A DNA stretch of 64,000 nt, from positions 62,001-126,000 of the forward strand of contig NZ_AQXR01000008.1 in NCBI RefSeq assembly GCF_000376885.1, written 5' to 3'. Positions 46,401-55,097 of the stretch are shown piece by piece. The position numbers were made by a program, and so were the translations under genes. Numbering within the stretch: the stretch's first letter is position 1; each line of letters opens with the position of its first letter. The notes under the pieces are model-generated. The model had not been told where the DNA came from. It did not search any database and saw only the letters and a program-made list of their open reading frames with translations. The DNA comes from Alloscardovia criceti DSM 17774 (GTDB lineage: Bacteria > Actinomycetota > Actinomycetes > Actinomycetales > Bifidobacteriaceae).

Positions 46401-48085
46401 ACGATTTTCTTTGCCGCCAGCTCCGTGTCCGTGAGCAAATTCGTTTCCGGGCCGATGGCCGAGGTCAGGGAGGTAACGATTTTTTCGCGCTCCCAATCCA
46501 GCGGCGGATTCGTGACCTGCGCAAATTTCTGCGTGAAATAATCGAAGAGCATGCGACTGCGCGAGGACAAAGCTGCCATCGGCGTATCGTTGCCCATAGC
46601 ACCCAGCGGTTCCTTGCCCGTATTTGCCATAGGTGTCAGAATAATCTTCAAATCTTCTTCTGAGTAGCCAAAAGCACGCTGGCGACGCTGCACGGATTGT
46701 CCGGAGTAACGCACATGCTCACGCGGTGGCAGTTCGCTCAGGCGCACAGAATTGTGCTGCATCCACTGCTGATACGGATGCTCACTGGCCAGCTGCTTTT
46801 TTACTTCTTCATCTGGAATTATGCGCCCTTCAGCCGTGTCTACAAGGAACATTTTGCCTGGCTCCAAACGACCTTTGGACACGATATCTTCTTGCGGAAT
46901 TTCCGGCAAGACGCCACTTTCCGAAGCCAGTACGATGTATCCGTCCTTGTCCAGCTGCCAACGCCCCGGCCTGAAACCATTCCTATCCAGTTGAGCACCC
47001 ACAAGCGTGCCATCCGTAAAGACAATATTTGCTGGGCCATCCCAAGGTTCAATCAACGTGTTGTTGTACTCGTAAAATGCTCGAATATCCGGGTCTAGGT
47101 CGGGGTTATTTTCCCACGCCGGCGGCAGCATCATCAAAACTGCATGCGGCAACGAACGCCCCGATAAGCTCAGCAATTCCAAGGCTTCGTCAAAGGTGCC
47201 AGAGTCTGAATTGCCCGGTACATCCAATGGCAACAACTGCTTCATATCCCCTAGCAATGCACTCTGCAAATTTCCGGAGCGCGCTGCTAGCCAGTTTCTA
47301 TTGCCCTGGATGGTGTTAATTTCGCCGTTATGCGCAATCATCCTAAAAGGTTGCGCCAATGGCCAGCTCGGGAAAGTATTTGTAGAAAAGCGCGAATGCA
47401 CGATGGCTACACGCGCCTTCATACTCATGGCGTTGAGATCTGGGAAGAATTCAGACAATTGCTGAGTCGTCAGCATGCCCTTGTACGTCATCATCCGCGT
47501 GGAAAGTGAAGCAAAATACACGCCCACCTCATGCTCCACACGTTTGCGAATGCGATACGCCACACGGTCTAATGCAATGCAAGATTTTTCGCCGTCCGGG
47601 TCACTCAGCGCAATCTGATAGAAGGCAGGCATTGTGGCCAAAGCCTGCAGACCCAAACTAGCCGGATTAGTCGGCACTAACCTCCACCCCAGCGTTTCCA
47701 GTCCTTCTTCAGTAGCAATGCGCGAGATGGCCTGCTGCTGCTGACCTGCGAGCGCGATGTCCTGGTCTAGGAACGCAATGCCCGCGGCATATGCGCCTTC
47801 ACTAGGCAAATCGGCCTCGAAGACCTCCCGTAAAAATTCATCCGGCATGCTCATCATAATGCCGGCGCCGTCGCCAGTGTTTTCCTCTGCCCCCACTGCA
47901 CCGCGATGATCGAGATTCTCGAGCACTTCCAAGGCGTTATCCACGATGCGATGCTCTGCAACCTTGTTGAGAGTTGTCACCATACCGACGCCGCACGCAT
48001 CGTGCTCGAAGCGTGGATTGTATAAACCATCCGCTTGTTTCACGGTTAAATCCAAGGAATGAAACTGATTTTCACCTGAGACCAT
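43484..48085 (-). CDS. gltB: Glutamate synthase large subunit
   Basis: GltB makes two glutamates from glutamine and 2-oxoglutarate. The class II glutaminase nucleophile is Cys31 in RFEHDACGVGMV; such Cys residues normally become amino-terminal after propeptide removal. The central and FMN domains contain HDIYSIEDLKQLIFD and GYDGGTGAAPLNAIKHAG, the 3Fe-4S cysteines are in CVMMRVCHLNTCPQG, and the GXGXG beta-helix domain ends the protein. The ATG at 48085 has a perfect GGAGG site 5 nt upstream (1533 residues); a longer frame to 48247 is rejected. The upstream region has several inverted repeats. Confidence 0.97.
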   Translation of the reverse strand: MVSGENQFHSLDLTVKQADGLYNPRFEHDACGVGMVTTLNKVAEHRIVDNALEVLENLDHRGAVGAEENTGDGAGIMMSMPDEFLREVFEADLPSEGAYAAGIAFLDQDIALAGQQQQAISRIATEEGLETLGWRLVPTNPASLGLQALATMPAFYQIALSDPDGEKSCIALDRVAYRIRKRVEHEVGVYFASLSTRMMTYKGMLTTQQLSEFFPDLNAMSMKARVAIVHSRFSTNTFPSWPLAQPFRMIAHNGEINTIQGNRNWLAARSGNLQSALLGDMKQLLPLDVPGNSDSGTFDEALELLSLSGRSLPHAVLMMLPPAWENNPDLDPDIRAFYEYNNTLIEPWDGPANIVFTDGTLVGAQLDRNGFRPGRWQLDKDGYIVLASESGVLPEIPQEDIVSKGRLEPGKMFLVDTAEGRIIPDEEVKKQLASEHPYQQWMQHNSVRLSELPPREHVRYSGQSVQRRQRAFGYSEEDLKIILTPMANTGKEPLGAMGNDTPMAALSSRSRMLFDYFTQKFAQVTNPPLDWEREKIVTSLTSAIGPETNLLTDTELAAKKIVIDYPVVNSDEMAQLKRLDRATVLEGYYQPYVVRGLYPMSGGGPALKARLDEIFAEIDQAIDEGKNFIILSDRDTDHMWAPIPSLLLTSAVQHHLLRNHNRTRISMAVEAGDVREIHHVALLIAYGAACVNPYMAFESVEELSREGYVTVSEAQAVENLRTALSTGVLKIMAKMGVSTIMSYRGAQLFEAVGLSEDVIRDYFTGTVSQVGGVGLDELAEEVAVRHRMAYPTQPTVRHHVNLQTGGQYHWRRTGEEHLNDPEAIFLLQQSTQRGDYGMFKRYTQHVNDNSNRIMTLRGLMKLRSNRQPIDIEDVEPVSEIVKRFSTGAMSYGSISQEAHETLAKAMNQLGARSNSGEGGESPDRLRDPHRVSRIKQIASARFGVTSEYLVNATDLQIKLAQGAKPGEGGHLPGAKVPPWIAQVRHATPGVELISPPPHHDIYSIEDLKQLIFDAKNANPEARIHVKLVSEFGVGTIAAGVAKCHADVVLISGYDGGTGAAPLNAIKHAGTPWEIGLAETQQTLILNNLRSRITVQCDGELKTGRDVVVAALLGAEEFGFATAALIVEGCVMMRVCHLNTCPQGIATQDPELRQRFTGKPEHVVNFFLYIAQEVREILAELGFHSLEEAVGHVECLDQDEAIAHWKTQGIDLSNVLAQVGPTPGTILHKTQEQNHELEKALDQQLIDLSWDALEYKDPVRIELPIRNVHRTIGTMLGYHITKKFGAQGLADDTIDMTLHGSAGQSVGAFIPRGETIRILGEVNDYAGKGLSGGRLIVRAEDGVQFDTHTNVIAGNVTGFGATSGELFIAGRAGERFAVRNGGATMIVEGTGDHACEYMTGGHAIILGSMGRNFGAGFSGGHVYVLDLDMHSVNPQALAHKTLLFEQVTADSAEAEFLTKNLKKFAQETHSVFAQNLVQQLDAHEDYVLARFTHVVPRQFVAMSNAMIRAEKEHIDFNQPGVWENVYEQVMEGAR

Positions 48086-48601
48086 GTTTTCCTCCGACGA
48101 TGTGTGGCTGCCCCTATGACGACCGCAGGCGATGAGCCATAGAACTTTGCAGTATGAGATAGGTAATGGATACGTACAGTCTGAAGACTGCGAAAGATGA
48201 ACTCGACTATGCATTTCGCACATATTTAATGTTCGTTTTGAGTTCAATCATGCGCTTTTTAGCACGGCACACGATATGAAATGCAACATTTACTGAGCAG
48301 TGAAATGTGGCATTTCTCTTTCCTCTTTCCATCAGATCCTCTGTATGTATGTATCTACTTTCATACATAACAAGCCTCCGTAGTTTTTTGAACCGCTGGA
48401 TAGCTTTTTCTTGCTTATGAATGAAACTCTTAAAAATATTAAAATACCGTTGTATTACAAGTACGGTTAAGAATGGGATTATTGGTTCGGAATGTGAGAT
48501 GGGTACCACATCGCTGAAGCTCTCTATCCTGTGTTCCTTTCTCACAGACCTCCCGTGTTTTGCTAGAATACTTCTAATACTCGGCAGGAGGTCAGCATCA
48601 C
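48086..48601. other. Intergenic region between gltB and lacI with inverted repeats
   Basis: This 516-bp stretch has no convincing gene. It contains a 14-bp inverted repeat with one mismatch (48278-48291 against 48303-48316), a second of 8 bp (48344-48351 against 48362-48369), and a TTGAACCG half-site (48388-48395) like that of the operator at 49658. The left part should hold the gltB promoter. Near 48566 TAGAAT could be the -10 of lacI, which has a GGAGG ribosome-binding site. Confidence 0.6.
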
Positions 48602-49615
48602 ATGGTTACCATTCAAGACGTCGCTAAAGAGGCAGGCGTATCGAAAGCAACGGTTTCCTACGTACTTGCTGACAGTCCGCTCATTAGTGAAAAAACTGCC
48701 AATCGTGTCCGCAAAGCCATGAAAAAACTCGGATACTCGGTGAATCACGCCGCACGCGTTCTTTCTACAAAGCAAACCAAAACGATTGGAATCGTTGCTC
48801 CCGACCATCGCGGGGAAAGATTTTCACTATCGTTCGGCGCATATCTTTACAGCATCGGACATGCTGCTAGTAGCCTTGGCTATGATACGCTGTTGCTCAT
48901 TGGAGATAACGACGTCGAATCTATGAAATCGGCGATTCGAGAACGAAAAGTTGATGGATTAATTCTGATGGATATCCATGACGATGATCAACGTGTCAAC
49001 GCCATTCGCAATAAGAAGTTCCCAGTAGTACTCCTTGGCTCAACGACCAACAACCAAGGCCTCAACGTCATAGACACCAATTTCGAACAAGCAGCAACCT
49101 CCATAATTGAACACGTGCATTCCAGAGGACACAAGGAGATTCTTCTTATTACTTGGCCAGAGGAAATGTACAAGGCTCATCTGAACTTCGTCACGCGCTT
49201 CCATAACACCACGATTAAGTCAGCACAGGAAAAGAACATCACATTACATGTGCTCAAAGCACAAGCCGATACCTTCGGAACCTTTAATGAAATTAGAAAT
49301 GCTTTGGAAACGAATCCGGACATTACATGCATTGTTGTTCACAATGATGCCGCGGTTATCTCTCTCCCTCAAGAACTGACGAGTATCGGAATCTCCGTTC
49401 CACAAGATTTGTCCGTGGTTTGCATCGTACCGGACCAAATGGGAATAGGCATGCACATTCCTTACACCGCTGTGGAGGTTGATATTGATAAAGTCGCTCT
49501 CGATACAGTGAATTTACTCATTACACATATGAACAATGCAGACCTCGCGCCTGAACAAATTTTCATCGATCAGCCCTTGGTAGACAACGGATCCGTGACA
49601 TCTATACATAGATAG
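48602..49615 (+). CDS. LacI-family regulator of the GH31/ABC operon
   Basis: The amino-terminal helix-turn-helix and hinge are typical: TIQDVAKEAGVSKATVSYVL, then NRVRKAMKKLGYSVNHAARVLS. A periplasmic-binding-protein-like sugar domain follows, with KTIGIVAPD at its start and the family elements DGLILMD and ITCIVVHND. The length is 337. A GGAGG ribosome-binding site precedes the ATG. It lies 113 bp upstream of the sugar-uptake operon, whose promoter contains a perfect palindrome, so it is very likely its repressor; the effector would be the imported sugar or a derivative. Confidence 0.93.
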   Translation: MVTIQDVAKEAGVSKATVSYVLADSPLISEKTANRVRKAMKKLGYSVNHAARVLSTKQTKTIGIVAPDHRGERFSLSFGAYLYSIGHAASSLGYDTLLLIGDNDVESMKSAIRERKVDGLILMDIHDDDQRVNAIRNKKFPVVLLGSTTNNQGLNVIDTNFEQAATSIIEHVHSRGHKEILLITWPEEMYKAHLNFVTRFHNTTIKSAQEKNITLHVLKAQADTFGTFNEIRNALETNPDITCIVVHNDAAVISLPQELTSIGISVPQDLSVVCIVPDQMGIGMHIPYTAVEVDIDKVALDTVNLLITHMNNADLAPEQIFIDQPLVDNGSVTSIHR

Positions 49616-49657
49616 TTATCAAAAATTTGGCGTTCCTAACTTCGATATGATATATTT

Positions 49658-49673
49658 ATTGAACCGGTTCAAT
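49658..49673 (+). promoter_or_regulatory. LacI-type operator of the GH31/ABC operon
   Basis: ATTGAACCGGTTCAAT is a perfect 16-bp palindrome with the central CG common to LacI-family operators. It lies just downstream of a plausible promoter (TTGGCG, 18 bp, TATATT ending at 49656), so repressor binding would block initiation. A half-site ATTGAACC recurs at 49688-49695. Confidence 0.82.
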
Positions 49674-49728
49674 TATCAATGAAGAACATTGAACCATATT
49701 GTAAAGAAGCAATATCAAAGGAGAGAAA

Positions 49729-50910
49729 ATGTCAGCACACACCGGACTGAAGAAGACCTTATCTATACTTTGTGTATTAGGTGCATGCGTTGGTTTAACA
49801 GCATGCGGAAGCTCGAGCTCGTCAAGCCAGACGGACTCCAAAACGATTGAATTCTGGGATCCATATCCACAACATAAGACCGGTTCTGACTGGGACGAAT
49901 ACGTAAAGAAATGTGCTCCTGACGGATACACAATTAAGCGTCAGGGTCTCCCACAGAACGATTTATTTAATAATCTCACCACTGCTGTCAAAGCTGATAA
50001 CGCTCCTGATGTTGTTCTTCTCGATAACCCATTTATGCCGAGTGCAGTTGACGCAGGTTTGTTGACTGATCTTAACAAAGCTGGTGTGGATACAGCTGGA
50101 TTTGATGAAAATATCGAAGGTCCAGGAATTGTGGACGGCGTACAGTATGGATTAGCATTTGGAACGAATGCATTAGGCTTATACTACAACCCAGAAATCC
50201 TCGATAAAGCAGGCGTTGACCCAGCCAGCATAACCGACTGGGATTCCCTCAATAGCGCTATTGAAAAAGTCGTCGCGTCCGGTAGCAAGGGTATTACATT
50301 CTCAGGTATTACTGGAGAAGAAGGTGTATTCCAGTTCCTTCCATGGTACTGGGGTGCCGGAGCCACGCTTCAAGATCCATCCTCCTCCAAGGCAGATGAA
50401 GCTCGAGAGCTTGTTTCTAACTGGGTTCGTCAAGGATGGGCACCAAAATCCGTGACCACAGATAACCAATCAGCAAGCTGGGATCTTTTCTTGACAGGCG
50501 AGTATGGTTTCGGCGAGAATGGCTCGTGGCAAGCAGAATCTGCACATGAGAAGGGTTATGAAGTCATAGCAATTCCAGCAAAAGATGGCGGGGCTGCACC
50601 CGTTCCTACCGGTGGTGAGTTTGCGGCCATGCCATATCACAAGACAGAAAACACAGAAAAAACCAAAGCCTCTGCAGACGTTATTACTTGCATGACGAAT
50701 AGTGAAAACTTGGTTAAGACCAACGAAGCACTGGGATATCTCGCCGCAAAGAAATCTAGCCGAGAAGAGCAAGTTGCACAAAACGAATTATGGAAGCCAT
50801 GGGTGGCTTCCGTTGAAAATGCAGAAGGCCGCACCACTGAAGTCGGAATGGAATACGAATCACTCTCGGCACAGATCTCCGAAAAACTCCAGGATGCATT
50901 AAACAAATAG
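49729..50910 (+). CDS. Sugar ABC transporter solute-binding lipoprotein
   Basis: The amino end is a lipoprotein signal peptide with lipobox LTACGSS, followed by a Ser-rich linker and IEFWDPYPQHKTGSDWDEYV, typical of cluster B/family 1 sugar-binding proteins. Further family elements are DNAPDVVLLDNPFMPSAVDAG and YNPEILDKAGVDP. The length is 393. AAAGGAGAG precedes the ATG. It is the first gene of the operon and is followed by a hairpin that would make it the most abundant product. No ATPase gene is present; a shared MsiK-like ATPase elsewhere is likely. Confidence 0.93.
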   Translation: MSAHTGLKKTLSILCVLGACVGLTACGSSSSSSQTDSKTIEFWDPYPQHKTGSDWDEYVKKCAPDGYTIKRQGLPQNDLFNNLTTAVKADNAPDVVLLDNPFMPSAVDAGLLTDLNKAGVDTAGFDENIEGPGIVDGVQYGLAFGTNALGLYYNPEILDKAGVDPASITDWDSLNSAIEKVVASGSKGITFSGITGEEGVFQFLPWYWGAGATLQDPSSSKADEARELVSNWVRQGWAPKSVTTDNQSASWDLFLTGEYGFGENGSWQAESAHEKGYEVIAIPAKDGGAAPVPTGGEFAAMPYHKTENTEKTKASADVITCMTNSENLVKTNEALGYLAAKKSSREEQVAQNELWKPWVASVENAEGRTTEVGMEYESLSAQISEKLQDALNK

Positions 50911-50944
50911 TTTCTGAAAGCGTTGCGTGTAATAAGTTATCTCG

Positions 50945-50985
50945 CCGAATCTTGATGAGTTCTCTAGCTTCCCCTCAAGATTCGG
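50945..50985 (+). terminator. Intra-operon stem-loop after the binding-protein gene
   Basis: Perfect 11-bp arms CCGAATCTTGA (50945-50955) and TCAAGATTCGG (50975-50985) lie between the binding-protein and permease genes. There is no T-tract, so partial termination or 3'-end protection of the upstream message is more likely than full termination. Confidence 0.7.
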
Positions 50986-51004
50986 TGGGGATGACTTGCG
51001 CACT

Positions 51005-51967
51005 ATGCAGAAAAGAAAAATCATGCGTAATACTAAAACTCATTTCGGGTCGAGACTTCATCTCAGTCGCACACAACTTGCCGGATTAGGTTTTGCACTC
51101 CCGCTATTTATTTACCTCATCCTTTTTTATATCGCTCCTCTGATTCAAAACATTTCTATGAGTCTTCATCGTTTTGATCGAAGAACCTTTGTAACCGGCG
51201 AAGCACCATTCGTAGGAATGGAAATATACAAAGAAATCTACCAGTCTCCTGAATTTTGGAAAACTCTGGGTCAAACACTCGTCTTTGTGGTTGGTTCTAT
51301 TCTTTTCCAATACATTTTAGGACTGGCGCTCGCTGTATTTTTTAACCAAAACTTCAAGCTTTCAGCCGGACTTCGAGCCGCATTCCTTGTACCTTGGCTG
51401 CTTCCGCCAATGATCTCTGGTACTACGTGGCAATGGATGATGGATGCCGATAACGGAATCATCAATCAGATTATTTCCGCTTTCGGAGGCACACCTGTGT
51501 GGTGGTTACAAGCAGACCATTCCATATGGGCTGTCATTATCGCAAATATTTGGTTGGGCATCCCTTTCAACCTCGTAATTCTTTACTCCGGTTTGCAAAA
51601 TATAAACACAGATCTTTATGAAGCGGCTTCTCTGGATGGATGCAATGCCTGGCAACGATTCTGGAAAATTACTTTCCCACTTCTACGTCCGGTCACGATG
51701 ATTACGCTTTTACTCGGTTTTGTATATACCTTAAAAACCGTCGACATCATCTGGATTATGACGCAAGGCACAGGAAGCTCCCAAACACTTGCAACTTGGG
51801 CATATGCTATGGCTTTCGGAAAGGGCCATTCATCTCAAATTCGGTATTCAGAAGCATCTGTTATTGGCACGACTCTCATTATCATTGCGCTCATTTTCGC
51901 CTTCATTTATTTATGGGTTCAACGTGATGAAGACAAGCCAAAAAACGTGAAAAGACTAAGGAAGTAA
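51005..51967 (+). CDS. Sugar ABC transporter permease (MalF type)
   Basis: The protein has six hydrophobic segments and the permease EAA loop reading YEAASLDGCNAWQRFWKITFPLLRP. The amino end has a basic region before the first helix (GFALPLFIYLILFYIAPL). The start is uncertain: ATG codons lie at 51005 and 51023, and neither has a strong ribosome-binding site. It is followed after two bases by the second permease gene. Confidence 0.92.
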   Translation: MQKRKIMRNTKTHFGSRLHLSRTQLAGLGFALPLFIYLILFYIAPLIQNISMSLHRFDRRTFVTGEAPFVGMEIYKEIYQSPEFWKTLGQTLVFVVGSILFQYILGLALAVFFNQNFKLSAGLRAAFLVPWLLPPMISGTTWQWMMDADNGIINQIISAFGGTPVWWLQADHSIWAVIIANIWLGIPFNLVILYSGLQNINTDLYEAASLDGCNAWQRFWKITFPLLRPVTMITLLLGFVYTLKTVDIIWIMTQGTGSSQTLATWAYAMAFGKGHSSQIRYSEASVIGTTLIIIALIFAFIYLWVQRDEDKPKNVKRLRK

Positions 51968-51969
51968 AC

Positions 51970-52785
51970 ATGAAACATCGATCAACATGGTGGAAAACCG
52001 CACTTGGTCTTGTATTCACCGCACTGATGCTATTTCCGGTTTATTGGATGGTGAATATTTCCTTTACGCAAAGGCAAGCCATCCGTTCAGGAGATCTGTA
52101 TCCTCGTCAGTTTACGCTCGAGAATTATGCCACTGTACTCAATGACCAACTCCCGTACTTGGCTACTTCCTTGGTCATTGCGCTTTCCTGTGTCGCTTTG
52201 ACACTGCTCATTGCTATGCCATCCTCTTACGCCTTGGCTATCTTATGGAAAAATAAATCCCAAGGACTTAATTTCGCATTAGTTATTGTGCAAATGATAC
52301 CTGCAGTCGTTATGGCTTTAGGTTTTTATCAGATTTTCGACAATCTTGGTTTGCTCAATAACTTATTCGGGTTAATTCTCGCCGATACTACAATTGCCGT
52401 TCCGTTTGCGGTAATGCTCCTTTCATCCTTCATGGCTGGTATGCCACAGTCACTTATTGAAGCTGCAAAGATAGACGGAGCTTCAAACTGGAAAATATTT
52501 ACCACAGTTGTAGTTCCATTATCCAGAAATTCGGTGGTTACGGTATCGCTGTTTGCCTTCTTGTGGGGATGGTCAGACTTTATGTTTGCATCAACCTTAA
52601 ATTCAGGCGGCGGTCTTCTCCGACCGATAACGATGGGTATTTACGACTATATCGGCGCTCAAAATCAGGAATGGGGCCCAATGATGGCAACCGCTGTAAT
52701 TGCCTCAGTACCAACAGCAATGTTGCTGATTATCGCCCAGAAGTATGTGGCAGCAGGCGTCACTGCAGGCGCTATTAAGGACTAG
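51970..52785 (+). CDS. Sugar ABC transporter permease (MalG type)
   Basis: This 271-residue partner permease has six hydrophobic helices, the amino-terminal pattern LFPVYWMVNISFT, the EAA loop IEAAKIDGASNWKIFTTVVVPLSRN and the typical ending YVAAGVTAGAIKD. It pairs with the MalF-type permease and the binding lipoprotein to import an oligosaccharide that the downstream GH31 enzyme would cleave. Confidence 0.94.
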   Translation: MKHRSTWWKTALGLVFTALMLFPVYWMVNISFTQRQAIRSGDLYPRQFTLENYATVLNDQLPYLATSLVIALSCVALTLLIAMPSSYALAILWKNKSQGLNFALVIVQMIPAVVMALGFYQIFDNLGLLNNLFGLILADTTIAVPFAVMLLSSFMAGMPQSLIEAAKIDGASNWKIFTTVVVPLSRNSVVTVSLFAFLWGWSDFMFASTLNSGGGLLRPITMGIYDYIGAQNQEWGPMMATAVIASVPTAMLLIIAQKYVAAGVTAGAIKD

Positions 52786-52799
52786 AAAAGAGAAACAAA

Positions 52800-54890
52800 A
52801 TGAGTTTTTTCACTATTCATTCAGAAGGTTTTACATGGACTGGCGAAGGAGAATATCTACAAGTCGATGCATGGGGACCAGATAGCGTCCGAGTTCGCGC
52901 ATCTCGGATGCATGAGCCTCAGGACACACAATGGGCTCTCTTAGATAAAACAGACTTAGACCACAGCTCCTCGAAAAACTTCTCTATCGAAAAAGTTGAA
53001 ACGAATGCAGATACGAATACAGAGATTCTGAGGCTCTCAAATGGAAACATCGTGGTCACCGCTACTGCGCAACAAGTGCGCAATGATGCTTCAGGTTATC
53101 CTGAATTCATCTGTCATCTAGATTTTGCCCGAGCAGACGGCACAAGTCTGATCACAGAAATTACCCGCGGTGGTTCTCTCAATTTGCGAGCGCGCGAATA
53201 TCTGTACCATTCTCACGGCGGATACGGTGCACGTGTATCTTTCGAGACACCCACAAATGAGCATCTGTACGGCATGGGTGAATACCAACAAAATATCATC
53301 GATTTGAAGGGCTGCTCTCTAGAGCTTGCGCATAGAAATTCGCAAGCCTCTGTACCTTTTGTTGTGTCGTCCGAGGGCTACGGTTTCTTATGGAATAACC
53401 CTGCTATCGGAAGAGTAAGCTTCGGAACGAATAAAACAGTATGGGAAGCAGAGTCAACGCGTCAAATTGATTACTGGATTACCGTTGCAGATAGCCCAGC
53501 AGATATAGAGCGTAACTATGCCAATGTAACCGGGCACAGCCCTCAGATGCCTGAATGGGGTCTCGGGTTTTGGCAATGTAAGTTACGCTATTGGAACCAA
53601 GAGCAGCTTCTCGATGTTGCGCGAAGGTTCAAGGCAGAAAATATACCTCTCGACCTTATCGTTGCAGATTTCTTCCACTGGCCATACATGGGTGATTTCA
53701 GATTCGAAGAGGAGTTCTGGCCCGACCCTCAGGCAATGTGCGATGAATTGCATGAGATGGGCGTAAAACTCATGGTCTCAGTATGGCCTCAGGTTTCGAT
53801 GAAATCTGAAAACTTCGCAACGATGCGCCAAAAGAACTTGCTCGTCAGTGCTGATCGAGGCGAAGACATAGGTATGATGTTTGAGGGTCCGAGTCAATTC
53901 TATGATGCGACGAATCCTCAAGCCCGTAAATTTGTGTGGGATAAATGCAATGCACATTACGCTAGCTATGGCGTAGATGCATTTTGGCTCGATGAGGCAG
54001 AACCAGAATACGGCGTGTATAGCTACGACAACTACAGATATTGGGCAGGTCCGAATATCGAAATCGGCAATATTTTTCCTGTTGAATATAATCGCGGCTT
54101 CTATGAAGGTCAACTTGAAATTGGACGGGAAAATGAAATTGTCAATCTGACTCGCTGTGCATGGGCTGGATCTCAAAGGTATGGAGCTTTGGTCTGGTCA
54201 GGAGATGTGGGATCCACATTTGAAGATCTGAAAGCCCAAATAACTTGTGCTATCCACATGGGCATGGCAGGCATCCCGTGGTTTACCACAGACATGGGTG
54301 GTTTCCATGATGGAGATATTTCATCTGACCGTTTCAGAAATCTCTTTGTCCGTTGGTGCCAATTTTCTTGCTTCTCCCCTGTTATGCGTAATCACGGAGA
54401 TCGCAGTTATCCATATGACAACGGTCTTACAAAGGAAATGGTTTCCGCCCAAGATGGTACTTGGCGTGCACAATCCGGAGCAGAAAACGAGCCTTGGAGT
54501 ATGGGTGAGGAAGTCCAGGAAATTCTAACCAAGTTCATTCGTATCCGGGAAATTTTGCGACCTTACACGAGGGAACTTTTCGAGGAAGCACACACTGATG
54601 GGCAGCCACTCGTGCGTGGACTCTTCTACGAATTCCCTCAAGATTCATCGGCTGCGACAATTGCTGATGAGTATATGTTCGGACCGGATTTGCTCGTCGC
54701 GCCGGTGGTTGCTGAATTCGAGGAATACCGCGAAGTTTATCTTCCTGGTGACGAATCTACACAATGGACAAGCTTGATAGATGGCGCCATATATCACGGT
54801 GGAAACACCATTGCGGTACACGCTCCGATGGAAACCATTCCAGTTTTCGCGCGCAACGGGAAGGACCATGGGTTATTAGGAAAGCTATAA
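52800..54890 (+). CDS. Glycoside hydrolase family 31, alpha-xylosidase-like
   Basis: The 696-residue protein has the GH31 architecture: an amino-terminal beta-sandwich, a barrel and carboxy-terminal sheets. The nucleophile is Asp398 in FWLDEAEPEYG and the acid/base Asp469 in VWSGDVGSTFEDL. The WLDxxEPE form is more like alpha-xylosidases than starch alpha-glucosidases. No signal peptide is present, so it acts inside on imported sugar. It is the last gene of the LacI-regulated operon, 14 bp after the MalG-type gene, and a strong terminator follows. Alternatives include other alpha-glycosidase specificities. Confidence 0.92.
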   Translation: MSFFTIHSEGFTWTGEGEYLQVDAWGPDSVRVRASRMHEPQDTQWALLDKTDLDHSSSKNFSIEKVETNADTNTEILRLSNGNIVVTATAQQVRNDASGYPEFICHLDFARADGTSLITEITRGGSLNLRAREYLYHSHGGYGARVSFETPTNEHLYGMGEYQQNIIDLKGCSLELAHRNSQASVPFVVSSEGYGFLWNNPAIGRVSFGTNKTVWEAESTRQIDYWITVADSPADIERNYANVTGHSPQMPEWGLGFWQCKLRYWNQEQLLDVARRFKAENIPLDLIVADFFHWPYMGDFRFEEEFWPDPQAMCDELHEMGVKLMVSVWPQVSMKSENFATMRQKNLLVSADRGEDIGMMFEGPSQFYDATNPQARKFVWDKCNAHYASYGVDAFWLDEAEPEYGVYSYDNYRYWAGPNIEIGNIFPVEYNRGFYEGQLEIGRENEIVNLTRCAWAGSQRYGALVWSGDVGSTFEDLKAQITCAIHMGMAGIPWFTTDMGGFHDGDISSDRFRNLFVRWCQFSCFSPVMRNHGDRSYPYDNGLTKEMVSAQDGTWRAQSGAENEPWSMGEEVQEILTKFIRIREILRPYTRELFEEAHTDGQPLVRGLFYEFPQDSSAATIADEYMFGPDLLVAPVVAEFEEYREVYLPGDESTQWTSLIDGAIYHGGNTIAVHAPMETIPVFARNGKDHGLLGKL

Positions 54891-54947
54891 CGAAATAAAG
54901 AGAATTCCTAGCCCTCTAGTGCTTGGGAATTTTGGATAGCTACACTT

Positions 54948-54993
54948 CACTGTCACGTATTCGTGTCTCCCAGATACGTGACAGTGTTTTTTT
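54948..54993 (+). terminator. Terminator of the GH31 operon
   Basis: Perfect 13-bp arms CACTGTCACGTAT and ATACGTGACAGTG around a 13-nt loop run into TTTTTTT. Confidence 0.95.
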
Positions 54994-55097
54994 ATTCTCG
55001 GACCGATAAACATGGAGGCATAAAACCCCAAACATCACACCATCCCATTAAAATTAAGAAAAAATATCGTCCTCCGCGATTTTAGGAGTGCATTTTC

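Noticed and set aside
48207-48545. Minus-strand open frame of 112 codons in the gltB-lacI gap
   Set aside because: No plausible ribosome-binding site, overlap with the inverted-repeat region and no coherent domain; treated as non-coding.
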